The notes below the pieces were generated by a model, which saw only the letters and a program-made list of their open reading frames with translations, had not been told where the DNA came from and did not search any database. From NCBI GenBank assembly GCA_029204225.1, contig MU831989.1:28980-92979 (forward strand): 64,000 nt of DNA. Direction: 5' to 3'. A program made the position numbers and the translations under genes. Positions 22,940 through 35,118 of the stretch are shown piece after piece. This DNA is from Diphasiastrum complanatum (taxonomy: Eukaryota > Streptophyta > Lycopodiopsida > Lycopodiales > Lycopodiaceae). Numbering within the stretch: the stretch's first letter is position 1; every line of letters begins with the position of its first letter.

Positions 22940-23770
22940 CTAATCTTGAAATATCATCTAGAAACTAAAGGCTAAGAGATCTCTGGTCTTCGATCTTGTG
23001 TGAAATTGAGTCTCTAAAGAAGATGTATTTTGAATAATGATCTCTTCGAATAGGCTCTTACATGGAGTCATGTATTGAGAGGCTCTTGAATCGAGATACC
23101 ATTGATGGGTATCTCTACTTTGCAGATCTTGTACCATCAACACTGTCGAATCTTCATGGGAGTTAATGGAAGAATCAGAACCACCATCTTGCTGATACTG
23201 CATCTTCTTATTTGCTTCATTATGCTTGAGAGTTCAACAATTTTTTATGTTATGATTGATTTTGTTATAATATCTGTTAAATATTCTAATCTTGGATTGT
23301 TGTTGTTGTCAATCGTGTTGTTGATGTTGGTTCGAATCAGATTGCACAGTATGTGTCTTCTTGTCCTTTGAATTTTTTTCCTCTTGGATTGTTGCTTATT
23401 TGAATATAAGATGATTGTCTTGTGGTTCAAAGAGGATAAGCTCTTCCTTCTTACTTTCTTTTGCAAGAAGAGATGAGTCGAGACATCTATTGTTTTGTAT
23501 AAACCAGTCAAAATGTCCTATGCTTCTTTGGAAGTGGAACAGTTAGCTACATGAGCCATTTGCGAATCTTTTAGATTCAAGGATACAATGACTAAGGCAT
23601 TTCCATCTTTTGCTTTCCAAGTGGTCAACAATTCTGGGTCGACCAGTTTGGCTATCAATTCATTGATGTATTCCCATAATTCTTTTTCGATCAATGTCAT
23701 TCTCATTTTGAATTTCCACATGTGGAAATGATCTCCATTGAACTTGTTGATCAATCAGATCTCTAAGGTT
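22940..23770 (-). pseudogene. Copia gag and protease remnant
   Basis: On the minus strand the Gag start reads KFNGDHFHMWKFKMRM, then KELWEYI and a central SLNLKDSQMAHV block. After frame changes a protease-like WYLDSRASQYMT appears, where the active-site DSG has become DSR. Integrase and RT are absent. The remnant lies downstream (minus strand) of a primer-binding site at 23838-23851. It is the 5' part of a truncated copia element. Confidence 0.8.
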
Positions 23771-23837
23771 GAATCTTGCATAGTTAAAGAATGATCTATA
23801 TTAGCAAAAATCATGAGTCAGATAGATAATTTGAATC

Positions 23838-23851
23838 TACTTTGATACCAC
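23838..23851 (-). promoter_or_regulatory. Primer-binding site of the minus-strand copia
   Basis: The minus strand reads TGGTATCAAAGTAG, one change from the initiator-Met site TGGTATCAGAG. It lies about 80 bp upstream of the gag start of the element at 22940-23770. The flanking sequence above about 23853 is the probable 5' LTR. Confidence 0.7.
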
Positions 23852-23852
23852 T

Positions 23853-24560
23853 CTTTTTGGGAGAAGGTGACATAGTTCGATAGGTCCAAACTTATCTCCC
23901 CAATCAAAAGAAAATAATGAAATTATAAGGATCGAATCGAACTATCAAGATCCAGACAATTACTTAGATTATTTGTTTAACTTGGTAGAATAACTAGGTA
24001 GGTGTCAAAGATGATGATGAAGAGGTCGAATTAACATGCATCTGTGATAGCCATGCAACTTTCGTCAGATATTCTATGTTAATCAATGAAATGATAGCAT
24101 CAAATAATAAGAGAGAAAAGAATGAGAAAGAGCATTCGACAATGACTAGAGCATGTGAAAACAATAGAGAATCTATAAATTAAGCTTGTTGTAGTACAAT
24201 GATCAGATCACAAATAAAAATAATGTGTCCGAAAATGGTTCACAGTAGTAGTGCGCTAAGCGTTTTGATTCTGTTATGCTTAAATGGTTGATCAAAACAA
24301 TCGACTGACAAAACAATCTCTCTATCATCTTGAATAACTCTCACTCTCTCAAATATCTAGTTTTGAGGACTCAAATACTCAAATACAATTGAATTCATAT
24401 TCAAATTTTGATATATAATGATCAATTTTTGATGTGTCTGTCTTATTCTGATCTATTGTATATATACAAAGAACATCCGAAGACATGGATTACAATTCTA
24501 GAAGTGGATGTCGATCCAAGTTATTGGAATCCCCTCCTTGCAGTCGTATTTTTGATAAAT
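23853..24560 (-). repeat. Probable 5' LTR of minus-strand copia (edges uncertain)
   Basis: The stretch lies directly upstream (minus strand) of the primer-binding site and has no coding sequence. The upper edge is set only by the end of the gypsy gag frame at 24571. No second LTR copy was found, so the limits are tentative. Confidence 0.4.
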
Positions 24561-24570
24561 TGAAAAACTC

Positions 24571-25753
24571 TCATTGATTTTGGGAGCATGGGATAATAGA
24601 GAAGGCCTCATGATCATTATTGTAATTCCATTGCTCATTACCTCTATAAGGTTTTGGTTCCATCAGATTAGCAGGAGGAGCCAGTTTTGTTGGTGGGGCT
24701 GGTAATGCTAGTCTCTCCAAATACCCAAGGGTAGATTGACGAGGTTTGGCTACATGATCCTTTCTGTAAAGGGGTTCCCGATATCCCATCTGGGCATATT
24801 GTTGCTGGATAATCCGAGGGTTAAAATGGAAATAAGCAGTCTCATGATCAAGTGAATTGCACAGATGGCATACATTGAGTGCCATTCATTTTTCAATTGA
24901 GGACATTCGTTCACTGTGTGATTGCCCGTACAAATGGAACACCAGACATTTTCTCTGGTAGAAAAAGTCGTAGCAAACTTCTCAGGTTCCTTGTTCGCTT
25001 GTCCATGGAAATCTTCAAAGGCTTTGATCTTTTCATCAAATTGCGACTACAACTTTTCCACCTATATCTGCTGGTTCTTTTCAAGTTTTTCGAACTCATT
25101 AAGCATCATCTCTGCAGTAGCGTTGATATTTGTTGATGCAATAGTGGTGGATGTCGTAGTAGTCTGCCCTACTATATAAGGCAACATACCAATATTCAGC
25201 TCATCATCTGAATCTTCATCCTCCTCTCATATTGCGTCGTCCATAGCTTTTTGCAAACTTGCATACTCATTGTGGCACTTCAGTTCGCGTCTGATCCCTT
25301 TTAGAAAGACCTATCAGAAATCACATAATCATAGCATTTTCAATAATCAGCTCAGGTACGCACTCAGATTTGAGGCATTTAACTCGTTCTATGTAGTATC
25401 GTACCATTTTTTGCTTTTCCATTTTAATTTTACTTAAAAAGTAAAAAAGGGTCTTCCACAAACTTTCGAGGTTTGAACCGTGTGATAAGGGCTCGTTTAA
25501 CAGTTTCTCAGTCTGTAGGCTTAGTCTCATCTTGACTATAGTACCAATCTTGTGCTGCATCTGTTAAGGCCATTGGAAATAGCTCAAGTTTATCTTGAGG
25601 AAAAAATTCACCATAGACTTCACAAGATTCGGCATAGATTTGGAGAAATCTAACTGGATCCATTAATCCATTGTATTTGGATAGATCCAAACAGGGTGAT
25701 CTCCTAACAATGATTGGATTGACTTCCTAAGGAACAGCTCCAAGGGCAGCCAT
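24571..25753 (-). pseudogene. Ty3/gypsy gag
   Basis: Starting at an ATG near 25753, the minus strand encodes a retrotransposon Gag: MDPVRFLQIYAESCE, FFPQDKLELFPMAL, then DAAQDWYY. After a frame change come LWKTLFYFLSKIKM and further Gag helices. The 3' portion (24571-24885) has a zinc-knuckle-like CHLCNSLDHETAYF segment and a proline-rich tail. Several stops and frameshifts are present. Protease and pol are missing; the probable copia LTR takes over at about 24560, suggesting that the copia inserted here. Confidence 0.8.
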
Positions 25754-27424
25754 TTTTACAAATTAAATCAGACAATGAGATTGGATCTAGATTTTCAATC
25801 AGAAACTCTCTCAATTCAGATCTGCAAAATGTCTTTCACTTGTCAATAATCAGATTTCTGAGTTTTGAAAAAGGATCTATGATTCGGCGATCGACACTTC
25901 TCAGAATGATGAATTCTCAGAAAATTGCAACAGAATTAACCAAAAATTTGACAGAGGCTTGATTTGAAAAATCAGATTCTAAAATTAGTAATGGCGAATG
26001 TTTCTTGGATGAAGGTTGACTCGACGAAGGTTCATCAATGTTATTTTTGGTAAAATAAATCTCTGATCAGGCTTTTTCTGACAAATTTGGTGGAAATAAA
26101 CCTTCGCCAAATTCTCAAATAGTGAATCTGACTCAGTCACTTTGACCTTCTATTTTCAGAATTATCGTTCGTCGACCTGGCGATAGATAGATTCTAATCA
26201 CACCTATACAAAGTGAATCGAATGAACGTTCTTTTTCTATATTTTTTAGGGTTTTTGTTATTTTTTGGTGTTTTTTGATGGTTTTTTTTGGTGTTTTTAT
26301 AAATCTGCTGGGAAGGAATGTTCGCCCTTTAAATTAAAGGTTTTGCAATCAAAATTGAAGGTGCTTGCAACTCAACGAACGTTTCTTAGAAGAGGGTAAA
26401 AAGTTATCAGTTTTGATGATGATTTTTGTCTCCTTTTGACCAAGATTTGGCAGATTTGACCAATTTTTGTTGTTTTTTTTTATTTCTCAGATCTAGATAG
26501 ATCTTAAGAATGGTGATCTGAGTAGCTTCCCTTGCTAAATAATCAAATTAGATTTCAAACAAGAAAATCCACTAAAATCAGTCAAAATCACTTCCAAGCT
26601 AATTCTAAATGCAGTTCTAACACTATTCATGCCAAGACAAGATGTCTTTCCTAGCCTATCCTCAACCCAAGATCCAAGCAATCTAGCATCAAGGAGATAT
26701 AGTAGTTGTCACGAGTAGGTTCGTTCCCATGAGAGCGATAGCATATCTCAGATTTCAGCATGAATGGAAGATGCACATCTAAATCTAACATCCATTAACC
26801 CTAACCATTCAACACTACAATCATTAACACTACGATCAACAATGAAGATAGCTTACTCTTTCTCTCTCTCCTTTTATCTCTCACAAAAAGTATAATAAAA
26901 ATAAATCCCAATAACATTCAGATCCAACAATTAGCAAACACAACAAAGTATGAGAGACGGAGGAAAAGTGATAGAGAGCAAGGACATTCACAAATCCATT
27001 CCATAAGAAAACCAATCTGCTTGTATTGAAATGAGGATATGAACATGAGGAGCAGCTCGAATTTGCCCCTATTTATAGTAGAGAGGAGGACCCTGGCCTC
27101 AAAATCCTATTGGTCCATTTCTACCTCCCTAACAATTCATATTTAAAAAAGAGTGGGAACCCATGCAAAAATTGGAGAGAACCAATTTAAATTTGAAATT
27201 TGGTGGGAACCCCAACTTTATTCACTAACTTAACATTTAGGCCTGCGACATTAAATGTCCCGCAAAAAGTCCTAAAGTCCTTTTATTGACTTTCTAATTA
27301 TCAAATAACTATGTGATCATCAGGTTGGACTTACACGCACAAGGTGCCGAATCCCTCTCACTTATTAACTAGGGTTAGGATTGTCTTGGGATCCGCAAAC
27401 CCTCCAATTAAGCAACCAACTATG
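25754..27424 (-). repeat. Leader and probable 5' LTR of the gypsy element
   Basis: On the minus strand a TATA box (CTATAAATAGGGGC, 27068-27081) lies about 1.3 kb upstream of the gag ATG, and no coding sequence intervenes. That position fits an LTR promoter followed by a long leader. Exact LTR ends and a primer-binding site could not be identified. Confidence 0.45.
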
Positions 27425-28141
27425 AAGTACATCAGCTCGATGTATAGACAACCTATCTGATTGGAGTCATCAAAGAAGACATCTACATGCTACAGCCTGA
27501 AGAATACATTTAAGAAGGTATGAAGCATCATGTATGCAAACTCCATAAGACACTTTATGGCTTGAAGCAATCAGCCAGAGCTTGGTTTCAGAGGATTAAC
27601 ACATTTATCATCCAACAAGATTTTGAACCAAGCATTGCCGATTCCAATTTATACTTCAAGTCAGTGCAACATCCAAATGTGGACTTACGATTATCTACAT
27701 CCCCTCCCCAGCTTGCATCAGAATATCCACTGAGTTGATGAAGATTGTTGTTGTCGACTTCTCCATAGCAACGGCGGTCCTATTTCTTGGAACAATCATA
27801 AGCAAACCTCTATTGCTCTTTCATGTAGAGTATATTGATGCTTCTCAATCTATCAAAGAAGCATTTTGTTTGAAAAATTTACTGTCAGACATTACTTTGT
27901 ATCAGTACATCCCGACAACTATAGTATGTGATAATCAGAGTGCCATTGCCTTATAGGCTAACCCTAGATTTCACTCTAGGAGTAAGCACATTAAAATCCG
28001 ATATCACTATGTCAGGGGCAAGGTTTTCGACAAAGAGATAAGCTTAACGTACTACCAAATGCAAGACATGGTTGCAAATGTATTTACAAAGGCATTAAGT
28101 ATTAACGCACTGGTGTTGGATTTATTTTCTTTACTCTCCTA
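27425..28141 (+). pseudogene. Copia RT and RNase H fragments
   Basis: An RT segment (EDIYMLQPEE, KLHKTLYGLKQSARAWFQRI) is followed after about 150 bp by the C-terminal RNase H region: IKEAFCLKNLL, VCDNQSAIAL, SKHIKIRYHYVRG, and NVFTKALS before the stop. The middle of RT with YVDD and the first half of RNase H are missing. The family is the same as the minus-strand copy at 30810-31640, which shares the KQSARAWFQRINTF signature. Confidence 0.85.
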
Positions 28142-29010
28142 AATTCCATGTTAATCTGTTTCCATCCATATTGATGTATTTTACTTGCACAATCTGCAGA
28201 ACTGCAAGTAAATTTCAATAAAAGCCGAAGTCTACAACAAAGTCCCAATTTTTTATTTTTCTAAGACTTTTGAAGAGTGTCGCATTTTTTTGAAGAATGC
28301 AAAAAATGCGACAAACATATTTACTTGATTTTTCCAAGCACCAGAGGCAAACCTCGAAGAATGTCGCGTTCTTAGCCCCACACCAACGACAACACGACGA
28401 ACTTCGATGTCAGAGCCTCCTCACGCTCACTTTCTACACTATGAAAACTAACTTGACAATGACAGTAGCCACTCATGATCTCCTCCAGACGACACAACAG
28501 CTTCACGCCATCTCTTGTACCTTCCATCTGCACAAATGTAGCTTATATATAGTTGATCATTGTAATCAACTGTATGCATCGATGAATCTTGCAATTCATT
28601 TCAACGGGACAGACATTGTAGATGCTTTTCATGCATCGATTCTTTCTTCAGACGTATTGTCATAAATAAAAGATAGTTAAGTTAAGTGAGAGCATTGTCT
28701 ATAACTAGGCAAGAGACATCAAATTGTGAATCTTTTGGCTCATTTGCAAGTGAGAGCTTCTTGCTTCCTCCTTGTGAATGTGAGCCATAGGGATCTCCAT
28801 TTCTAGGTCTCATGTGCCTTATCTACATGAATCCATGCTCATTTCCATTGATTGTACTCTTTCTTTCATTGCTAATGCAATTCCATTGAGATCTCTTTGT
28901 TTCTAGCTTTCTATGGATATGCTATCTTGATGGTCTTGTACTTTTAAAGGAATTAGCTTTACTTCTATTGTAATTGCTATTAGTTTGGGATTTGGCACAT
29001 CACATTTCTT
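28142..29010 (+). repeat. Probable copia LTR with TATA box
   Basis: The stretch follows the RNase H stop. It contains a TATA box (CTTATATATAG, around 28541-28551) and ends near a primer-site-like TGGTATCATAGCATAG at 29011. Terminal TG/CA ends could not be fixed. Confidence 0.4.
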
Positions 29011-30316
29011 GGTATCATAGCATAGATCCTAAATTCATGATGATTCTATGTGAATTTCATTAGATTTGATAAGTTTATTGCATTTCTAGCTTTCTTTTTG
29101 CTAATCTTTAACTTTGAATATTTTTAGTTTTGTTCAGAAAAATTTTTAGCATTTAATTTTGTTTTATATTTCTAATTTGATTCAATAACTTTGTAGAACT
29201 TTGTTTTAGCTTTCATTTGCACCAATTTGCAAGCCATTTGTTTAAGAGATGCAAAAGTTATTGCAATTCTCCCAAAAACTGTCAAAATAGGTGATTAGAA
29301 AATTCTTTCACTTTGTTTAAATTTTTCAGATTTTGTTCGAGTTTTAATCTCAAGTTTCTTTACATGAGATTTAGGTCATTGCCTTATCTTTGATCTGATC
29401 CATATGGCAGGTTATTTAGATTAGTATTCAAAGAATTATGACAATTCTTGATTTCTAGCTCTAGTTTTGCTAGTTTTCTTTCTTCAAAATTTTCAGACCT
29501 GTTATGTTGTAGATTTGACATATCAAATTAAATTCAATTATTGATCTGATTCTATGAGATGATAGAGCTTGTTGTTAGCTTTTCAAAGGTATTATTAAGC
29601 TTTTGTGATTTGGATCAATATTGAGGAAGTTATGATCAAATTAGTGGAGGTGGAATGAGTTTTTGTGATTTGGATCAATATTGAAGAGGTTATGATCAAA
29701 TGAGTGGAGGTGGGTCAGACTAGCTAGAATTTTGAAAATTTTCTTTTGAATTTTTCCAAGTGAGAGAGAAGCACTTCAAACTTCTCATTTGTGAAGTTTT
29801 GCTTCTTTGTAAAAAAAAAATTAGTTCTTCATTTTAAAGTTTAGCAGGTTAAACTTTTAAAAAAGAAACAAAAACTGACCTAACCCTACCCTTGCAAATT
29901 AGGTTATGAGAGAAAAAAGTGTATAAACCCATAAAAAACATCCTGCCCAATTTTTTTAACCCTAATTTCTAATGGTAAGATAAGATTTTTTTTTTAAAAA
30001 AGGCACAAATCTTAAACCTACCCCACCAGTTCCCCTCCCCGCTCCCCATCGTACCCTAGTCCCTCCCCTTCGCTCACACCGCTCTCTCCCTCTCTCCTAT
30101 GACCTAACAATCGTGACCTGACCCCATTCTCCCTCTTACCTAGCCCCTAGACCTATACATAACATGTCCCTCTCTACCCCCTACATGCCTACCTTCCCTC
30201 GGCGGTATCTCCCTATACCCTAGCCCCCCTCTCATCTCTCTCCCTTTCCCTTTGCCTGCGTCGCCCAGTGTCTCTCTTCCCCCGCTAGCCCCTAGACCTA
30301 TACCTACCCGCTACCC

Positions 30317-30355
<39 letters not shown>

Positions 30356-30809
30356 ACTCACAGCCCCCCCGTCTCTCTCTCGGGATCTGCCTGCAGGCGC
30401 ACAGGAGCAGCCCCCGCCCGCGCCCTCTGGACCCAATAGATTTTTTTTAAATATTTTTGATTTGTTCTTAAATTTTCCAATTGTTTCTCGATCATTTGAA
30501 TGTCCCATTAAAGTAGCCATAAAAAAAATCATTCTGCCGTCAAAATTTAAAAAAAATTTATGGTTCTTCTCAGTTTTAACGGGCACATAAATGTTTCAAG
30601 GATTTAAATTTTTTATTAAATCCAATTTTGTAAATTTTGTTTAACCCGCCCCCCTCTCATTCTAAGTTTCAATTAATTTATCTCCTTCTATCTAGTTCTT
30701 TGAAACCCCATAACTTTCTTGTTTGAGCTCTGATTTCAATGGGAACAGGTCCTTCATTCTTCTATAAAGGAGGTGAGGTCTTTACCATCCCATCTCAGAT
30801 TGGTCAACT
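29011..30809. other. Probable leader plus pyrimidine-rich tract
   Basis: After the primer-site-like motif there are about 1 kb of AT-rich DNA without coding signal. A 48-bp duplication (TTTTTGTGATTTGGATCAATATTGA..., about 29601-29710) lies within it. From about 30005 to 30420 the plus strand is strongly C/T-rich, with a (CT)n run at 30316-30354. I recognise no gene. Confidence 0.5.
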
Positions 30810-31640
30810 GATCTTCAAAAAGCATAATTTGGCTTCGTGATTTCGTTTGAAATCTGGTCAGCAAAGTATCCCACATTATGAGGATACTCTCTGATTTGCT
30901 CCTCTTCCTGCTTGGTCTGGTGGGGACATTGGTCCTTCGACAAGTGCAGGTCTGGATCCATTGGTGAGTGAGCTGATTTACAATTCATTAGATTGTATCT
31001 GTTATAAACATTGTGAAGATACTTTTGTTGAGTGATGTAATTCAGTCCTCTCGCTCTGTCTTTGTGGATCTGAATTCCCAAACAGAACTGAGTTTCGTCC
31101 AGATCAGTCATAACGAACTCTAAAAACAGCATCTGCTTAGCATCCTAACCAAATTGGCATTGTTGCTAAAGAGCAACGTATCATCCACATATAAGGTAAT
31201 GATAATGAAGGATTGTTGCACTGATTTGGAATAGACATTGCAATCAGTAGTGCTTGGTTTGAATCCTTGTTGAATGAGAATGTGTTGATCCTTTGAAACC
31301 AAGCTCTGGCAGACTGTTTCAAGCTATACAGTGATTTGTGGAGTTTATAGACATGATTCTTCATACCTTCCAGAACGTATCCTTCGGGTTGGATCATGTA
31401 GATATCTTCTTGTATAACTCCATTCAGATAGGCTGTTTGTACATCAAGTTGATGCACTTCGAGGTCGGTAGATGCAGCATAAGACAGGAGCATTCAGATC
31501 GACGAATTTTTGACCACTAGACTAAAAGTCTCGCTGTAGTTGACGTTGGAGATTTGAGTGAATCCTTGTGCTACCAGTCTTGCCTTCCTTCGATCAATTG
31601 CTCCATTGGCATTGTATTTGATCTTAATGTCAGAAATGGT
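30810..31640 (-). pseudogene. Copia reverse transcriptase fragment
   Basis: On the minus strand the RT blocks appear in order: DRRKARLVAQGFTQ, VHQLDVQTAYLNG, EDIYMIQPEGY, SARAWFQRI, then ITLYVDDTLLF with the catalytic YVDD intact, and DLDETQFCLGIQI. Frames shift twice. RNase H is cut off at about 30810, and the 5' side stops at about 31640. There is no LTR on either side. Confidence 0.88.
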
Positions 31641-31955
31641 GAACTCTTGCAACTTTGTCGCAACACGAACACGAATCGAAAGTCAAACGAGAACAATTTG
31701 CAAAAGTCAACATCCCTTGACTCGTAGCACAAATAATTCGTGAATCATTCGTGAATTGTAAACATACCTCCAGGACCGCTAACCGCAAAGGGACGCAAAA
31801 CAAAAAGATACGAAAGAAACGAAATGAACGAAAGCAAACGAAGGAAACGAAACAAATGAAAGAGAATCTTTTGCACTGCCAGCTGGCAGCTCAACGGGCT
31901 TGGAGTCGTAGACTTTACGCCCAGTTGAAACAAGTGGCAACGACAAAGAGTAACT
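31641..31955. other. Spacer with CGAAA-rich simple sequence
   Basis: About 31800-31865 contains irregular repeats of ACGAAA/GAAACGAA. No gene recognised. Confidence 0.5.
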
Positions 31956-32467
31956 AATGAGCTGATTAGTATTAACTAGTCTTGTGATTCTACGTTTAGC
32001 TATCTTGTAAACTCCACACAGTGGAGATATAAACTATCCTTTCTGGATCATAAAGATATATTTGAATAGAAAAAGTTAATGTAAGAGACAGAGAGAGAGA
32101 GAGAGACGTAGCGAGAGGAGCAGAAAAGAAAAATACTAGAAACCAAAGAGCTGTGCATGAAAGTCTGCCAACGAGAAGAACACAACAAAAGAGTAGAGCG
32201 TCAGGCCGTCAACGAGCGAGACACTAATGATCTCGCTCTAAAAATCAAACTCATAATACAGTTTCTCTATTTTTGTGCATCTCCTTGTCTTGTGCCATTT
32301 GTCTTGATTGCTAGAATAGAATGTGTTCTGTGATAGAATGTGTTCTGTGATGTGCAGTCGCGTGTCTAGATTCTTGTGAAGCTTTCGCGCAAAAGAAAAC
32401 TCAAAAACACAAAATCATTTGCGAATATGAATCAAAACAAAAAAGAAAAAGTTTCACTTTTGCGACA
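31956..32467 (+). repeat. 5' LTR of a plus-strand copia (left edge approximate)
   Basis: The stretch ends TTTTGCGACA immediately before the primer site TGGTATCAGAGC at 32468, so the right edge is firm. The left edge, near TGAGCTGATTAGTATTAACTAG, is a guess from the usual TG start. A short GA-rich run lies at about 32087-32106. Confidence 0.6.
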
Positions 32468-32480
32468 TGGTATCAGAGCA
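32468..32480 (+). promoter_or_regulatory. Primer-binding site (tRNA-iMet)
   Basis: TGGTATCAGAGCA lies directly after the LTR and 53 bp before the gag ATG. Confidence 0.9.
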
Positions 32481-32532
32481 CACAGGTTATCACTACTGAT
32501 ATCTAAGCAGTGATTTTTCTAGACAACACAAT

Positions 32533-33237
32533 ATGGCTACAACAATCCAGACAAGAGTAGCAATCAGTCTTGATGGCACAAATTATAGAATCTAGAAATT
32601 CAAAATCAAAACACTTCTGAAGGGCGAAGGCATTTGGTCGGCGACCGAACTCTCAGAGGTGCAGGCTCCAGAGGGAGACCCAAGGAGAGCTAAATGGATC
32701 AGAAAAGATGAGCGCGCAATGGTGATCATCATTTCATCCATAAATGAAAATCTACTCATGCAGATTGAAGACTGCGAAAGCAGCCATGCAGCACGGAAAA
32801 GATTGAAACAGAAGTATGAAGTGAGGACTACAGCTTCAGTCATGCACCTTCACAATCAACTACAATCCATACGATGGGATGAGAACCAGTTGGATCAGCA
32901 CGTTGAGAAGATCAGAACGATCTTCGCTCAGCTCGCTGCATCAGGACAGGAGCACCAGGCCCCAGCACCACAGCAGCTGATGTACTTCATAAAATCCCTA
33001 CCGACGTCCTATCAACCGTTGAGAATGCTCATACTGAGTCTACCAGATATGGCATTCAACAAAGCAGTCAGTCTTGTCGCTGATGAGAGACTGATGAGAG
33101 ACAAAGGAGAGGGAAGCAGTGATAAAGAGAAGGCTCTCTTCATGAAAGAAAAGAAAAAAAACAAGACCAAGCCAAGATTGGAAAAGACGAAGTCCTCAAT
33201 CAACAATCTTCTTCTTGTGATCACTGCCACAAACTAG
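32533..33237 (+). pseudogene. Copia gag
   Basis: ATG 32533 opens a Gag of about 235 codons (LDGTNYRI, then KFKIKTLLKGEG). It carries the typical UBN2-like helices (CESSHAARKRLKQKYE; SIRWDENQLDQHVEKI; QLMYFIKSLP). A TAG at about 32593 replaces the W that normally precedes KFKI. The lysine-rich tail runs into a stop at 33237, where the zinc knuckle continues in another frame. Confidence 0.88.
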
Positions 33238-33600
33238 GCCATACGGCCAACAAATGTTGGTTTAATCTAGCAATACCTTGCATGCACTGCAAGAAGAAAG
33301 GGCATTCTGCATACGATTGCACAAAAAGAAAGAACAAAGCTGAAAAGACTAATGTTGCATAGTCATCCAATGATGCTGATAGAGGTGACGAAGCTTTCAC
33401 GATACTCGATGAAGCTTCAACCAGCTACACTGAACACGACTATGATGTAGTCATTGATTCAGGAGCAACATCACACATCACCTACAACAAGAAGATCTTG
33501 ATCGACTTCAAAGAGTTTGAAAACAACAGAGCAGTGGGTCTAGGTGATGGGAGCAGACACGATGTCAAAGGCATCGGCACTCTACAGTTGTGAACACTGT
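33210..33600 (+). pseudogene. Copia zinc knuckle and protease
   Basis: In shifted frame, the CCHC knuckle CDHCHKLGHTANKC is followed by a second CMHCKKKGHSAYDC. The aspartic protease core VVIDSGATSHIT comes next, with its DSG intact, and then VGLGDGSR. These normally process and package the element's RNA. Stops and a frameshift split this part from both neighbours. Confidence 0.85.
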
Positions 33601-34800
33601 CAAGCCAACAGAGCCGCCAGGAGCACTCTATGTGCCCTCACTCAAAAAATATGTGCTATCCGTCTCCAAGATGGCAGATCTTGGCATTCGAGTTTTGTTC
33701 GATGGCAACACATGCCGCATGATCGAGAAGACGACAAACAAGTTGCTGACGATCAGATGCAGAGAAGGAAACCTCTACCAGGCCAAGATAATCAGCAACT
33801 CTGATAGCATACTAAATGCATCAAAAAATGAAAATCATCTTTGGCATAGGAGAATGTATCATTTGAACATGCAGAGCCTGTATGACATGAGCAGAAAAGA
33901 CATAGTCACAAGTCTCAAGATTACAAGGCCTGAAACTGAGTTCTGCGAAGCCTGTTAGAAAGGCAAACAACATCGCAATCCATTCACATATGAGGGAAGA
34001 AGAGCCAAGGAAGTTCTTGAGCTCGTCCACTCTGATGTCTATGGACTGATGAAGACGAATTTGCTCTCAGGTTTGAGATATTTTGGACTTTCATAGATGA
34101 TTACAGCCGGATGACCACGATCTACTACTTAAAGAAGAAATTCGAAGTGTTTGATTCCTTCAAGAAGTTCCTGGCATTTGCAAAGTGACACACCTCGAAA
34201 AAGATACGGATTCTCGGATCTGACAACTGAGGTGAATACAAAAGCAAAGAATTTGCAAAATTTTGCAAGGAACAGGGGATCGAACACCAGTTCACTCCTA
34301 CATACACACCAGAATACAACAATGTTGCAGAAAGAAGAAACCAAATGCTAGTCGAAGGAGCCAGATGCCTGATGGCACAGGCTCAATTGCCAAATCAATT
34401 ATGGGCTGAGGCAATAGCTGCAGCTGTACACCTATAGAACAGATCAGCAATGACAGCGCTGGATAACAAGACACCATACGAAATGTGGATTGGGTAGAAA
34501 GCCTGATCTATCAACGTACGTGTGTTTGGATGTGCAGCTTACAAGCACATTCCAAAAGAAAAAAGAAGCAAGCTCAATGACAAATAAGAGCAAACAATCA
34601 TGGTCGGCTACTCGAATGGAACACAAAGTGTATAGGCTCTATGATCCAACCACGAAGAAGGTTGTTTTGAACAAAGATGTGAAGTTCGATGAGTCCACAT
34701 TCCCTAGACTAAAAGATGAAAGAGACCATGAGATCTTCACACTGCTGCCTATTCAAGAGGGAGATCGAGGACAGACTACATAGCAAATCAGAATGCAGAG
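33590..34800 (+). pseudogene. Copia integrase
   Basis: The pre-integrase motif HLWHRRMYHLN is followed by FCEAC, then integrase motifs HSDVYG, FIDDYSR, ILGSD and EYNNVAERRN. The DDE core is recognisable but broken by TAG stops and single-base shifts near 33957, 34080, 34190, 34440 and 34497. The frame fades at about 34780. Confidence 0.85.
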
Positions 34801-34979
34801 CCATAGATTCCAAAACAGCTGGAAGTAGAGGATCAACCCCATGAACAAGAAATGTTCAAGCAGCGACAAAACGAACCTATAAGGTCAACAAGACAAAGAA
34901 GACCTCCAGATCGCTACTCTGACAATCTTCAATGGAGCGAAGACACGTAGTTCGAGTACTGTAGCTTCACTAAAGAGCC

Positions 34980-35118
34980 ATCAACATATCAAGAAGCTAT
35001 CCAGAGTCCAGAGGGAGAATTCTGAAAGCAGGCAATGTCAGAGGAGATCGAGTCGATGAGGCGAAACAAGGCATGGACATTAGAGCCACTACCAGAAAAT
35101 AGAAAAATAGTTGACTGC
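34980..35118 (+). pseudogene. Copia RT start, truncated
   Basis: EAMSEEIESMRRNKAWTLE and LPENRKIVDC are the first RT block. At about 35118 the sequence becomes the RNase H end of a different copia on the other strand, so the rest of this element is lost. Confidence 0.8.
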
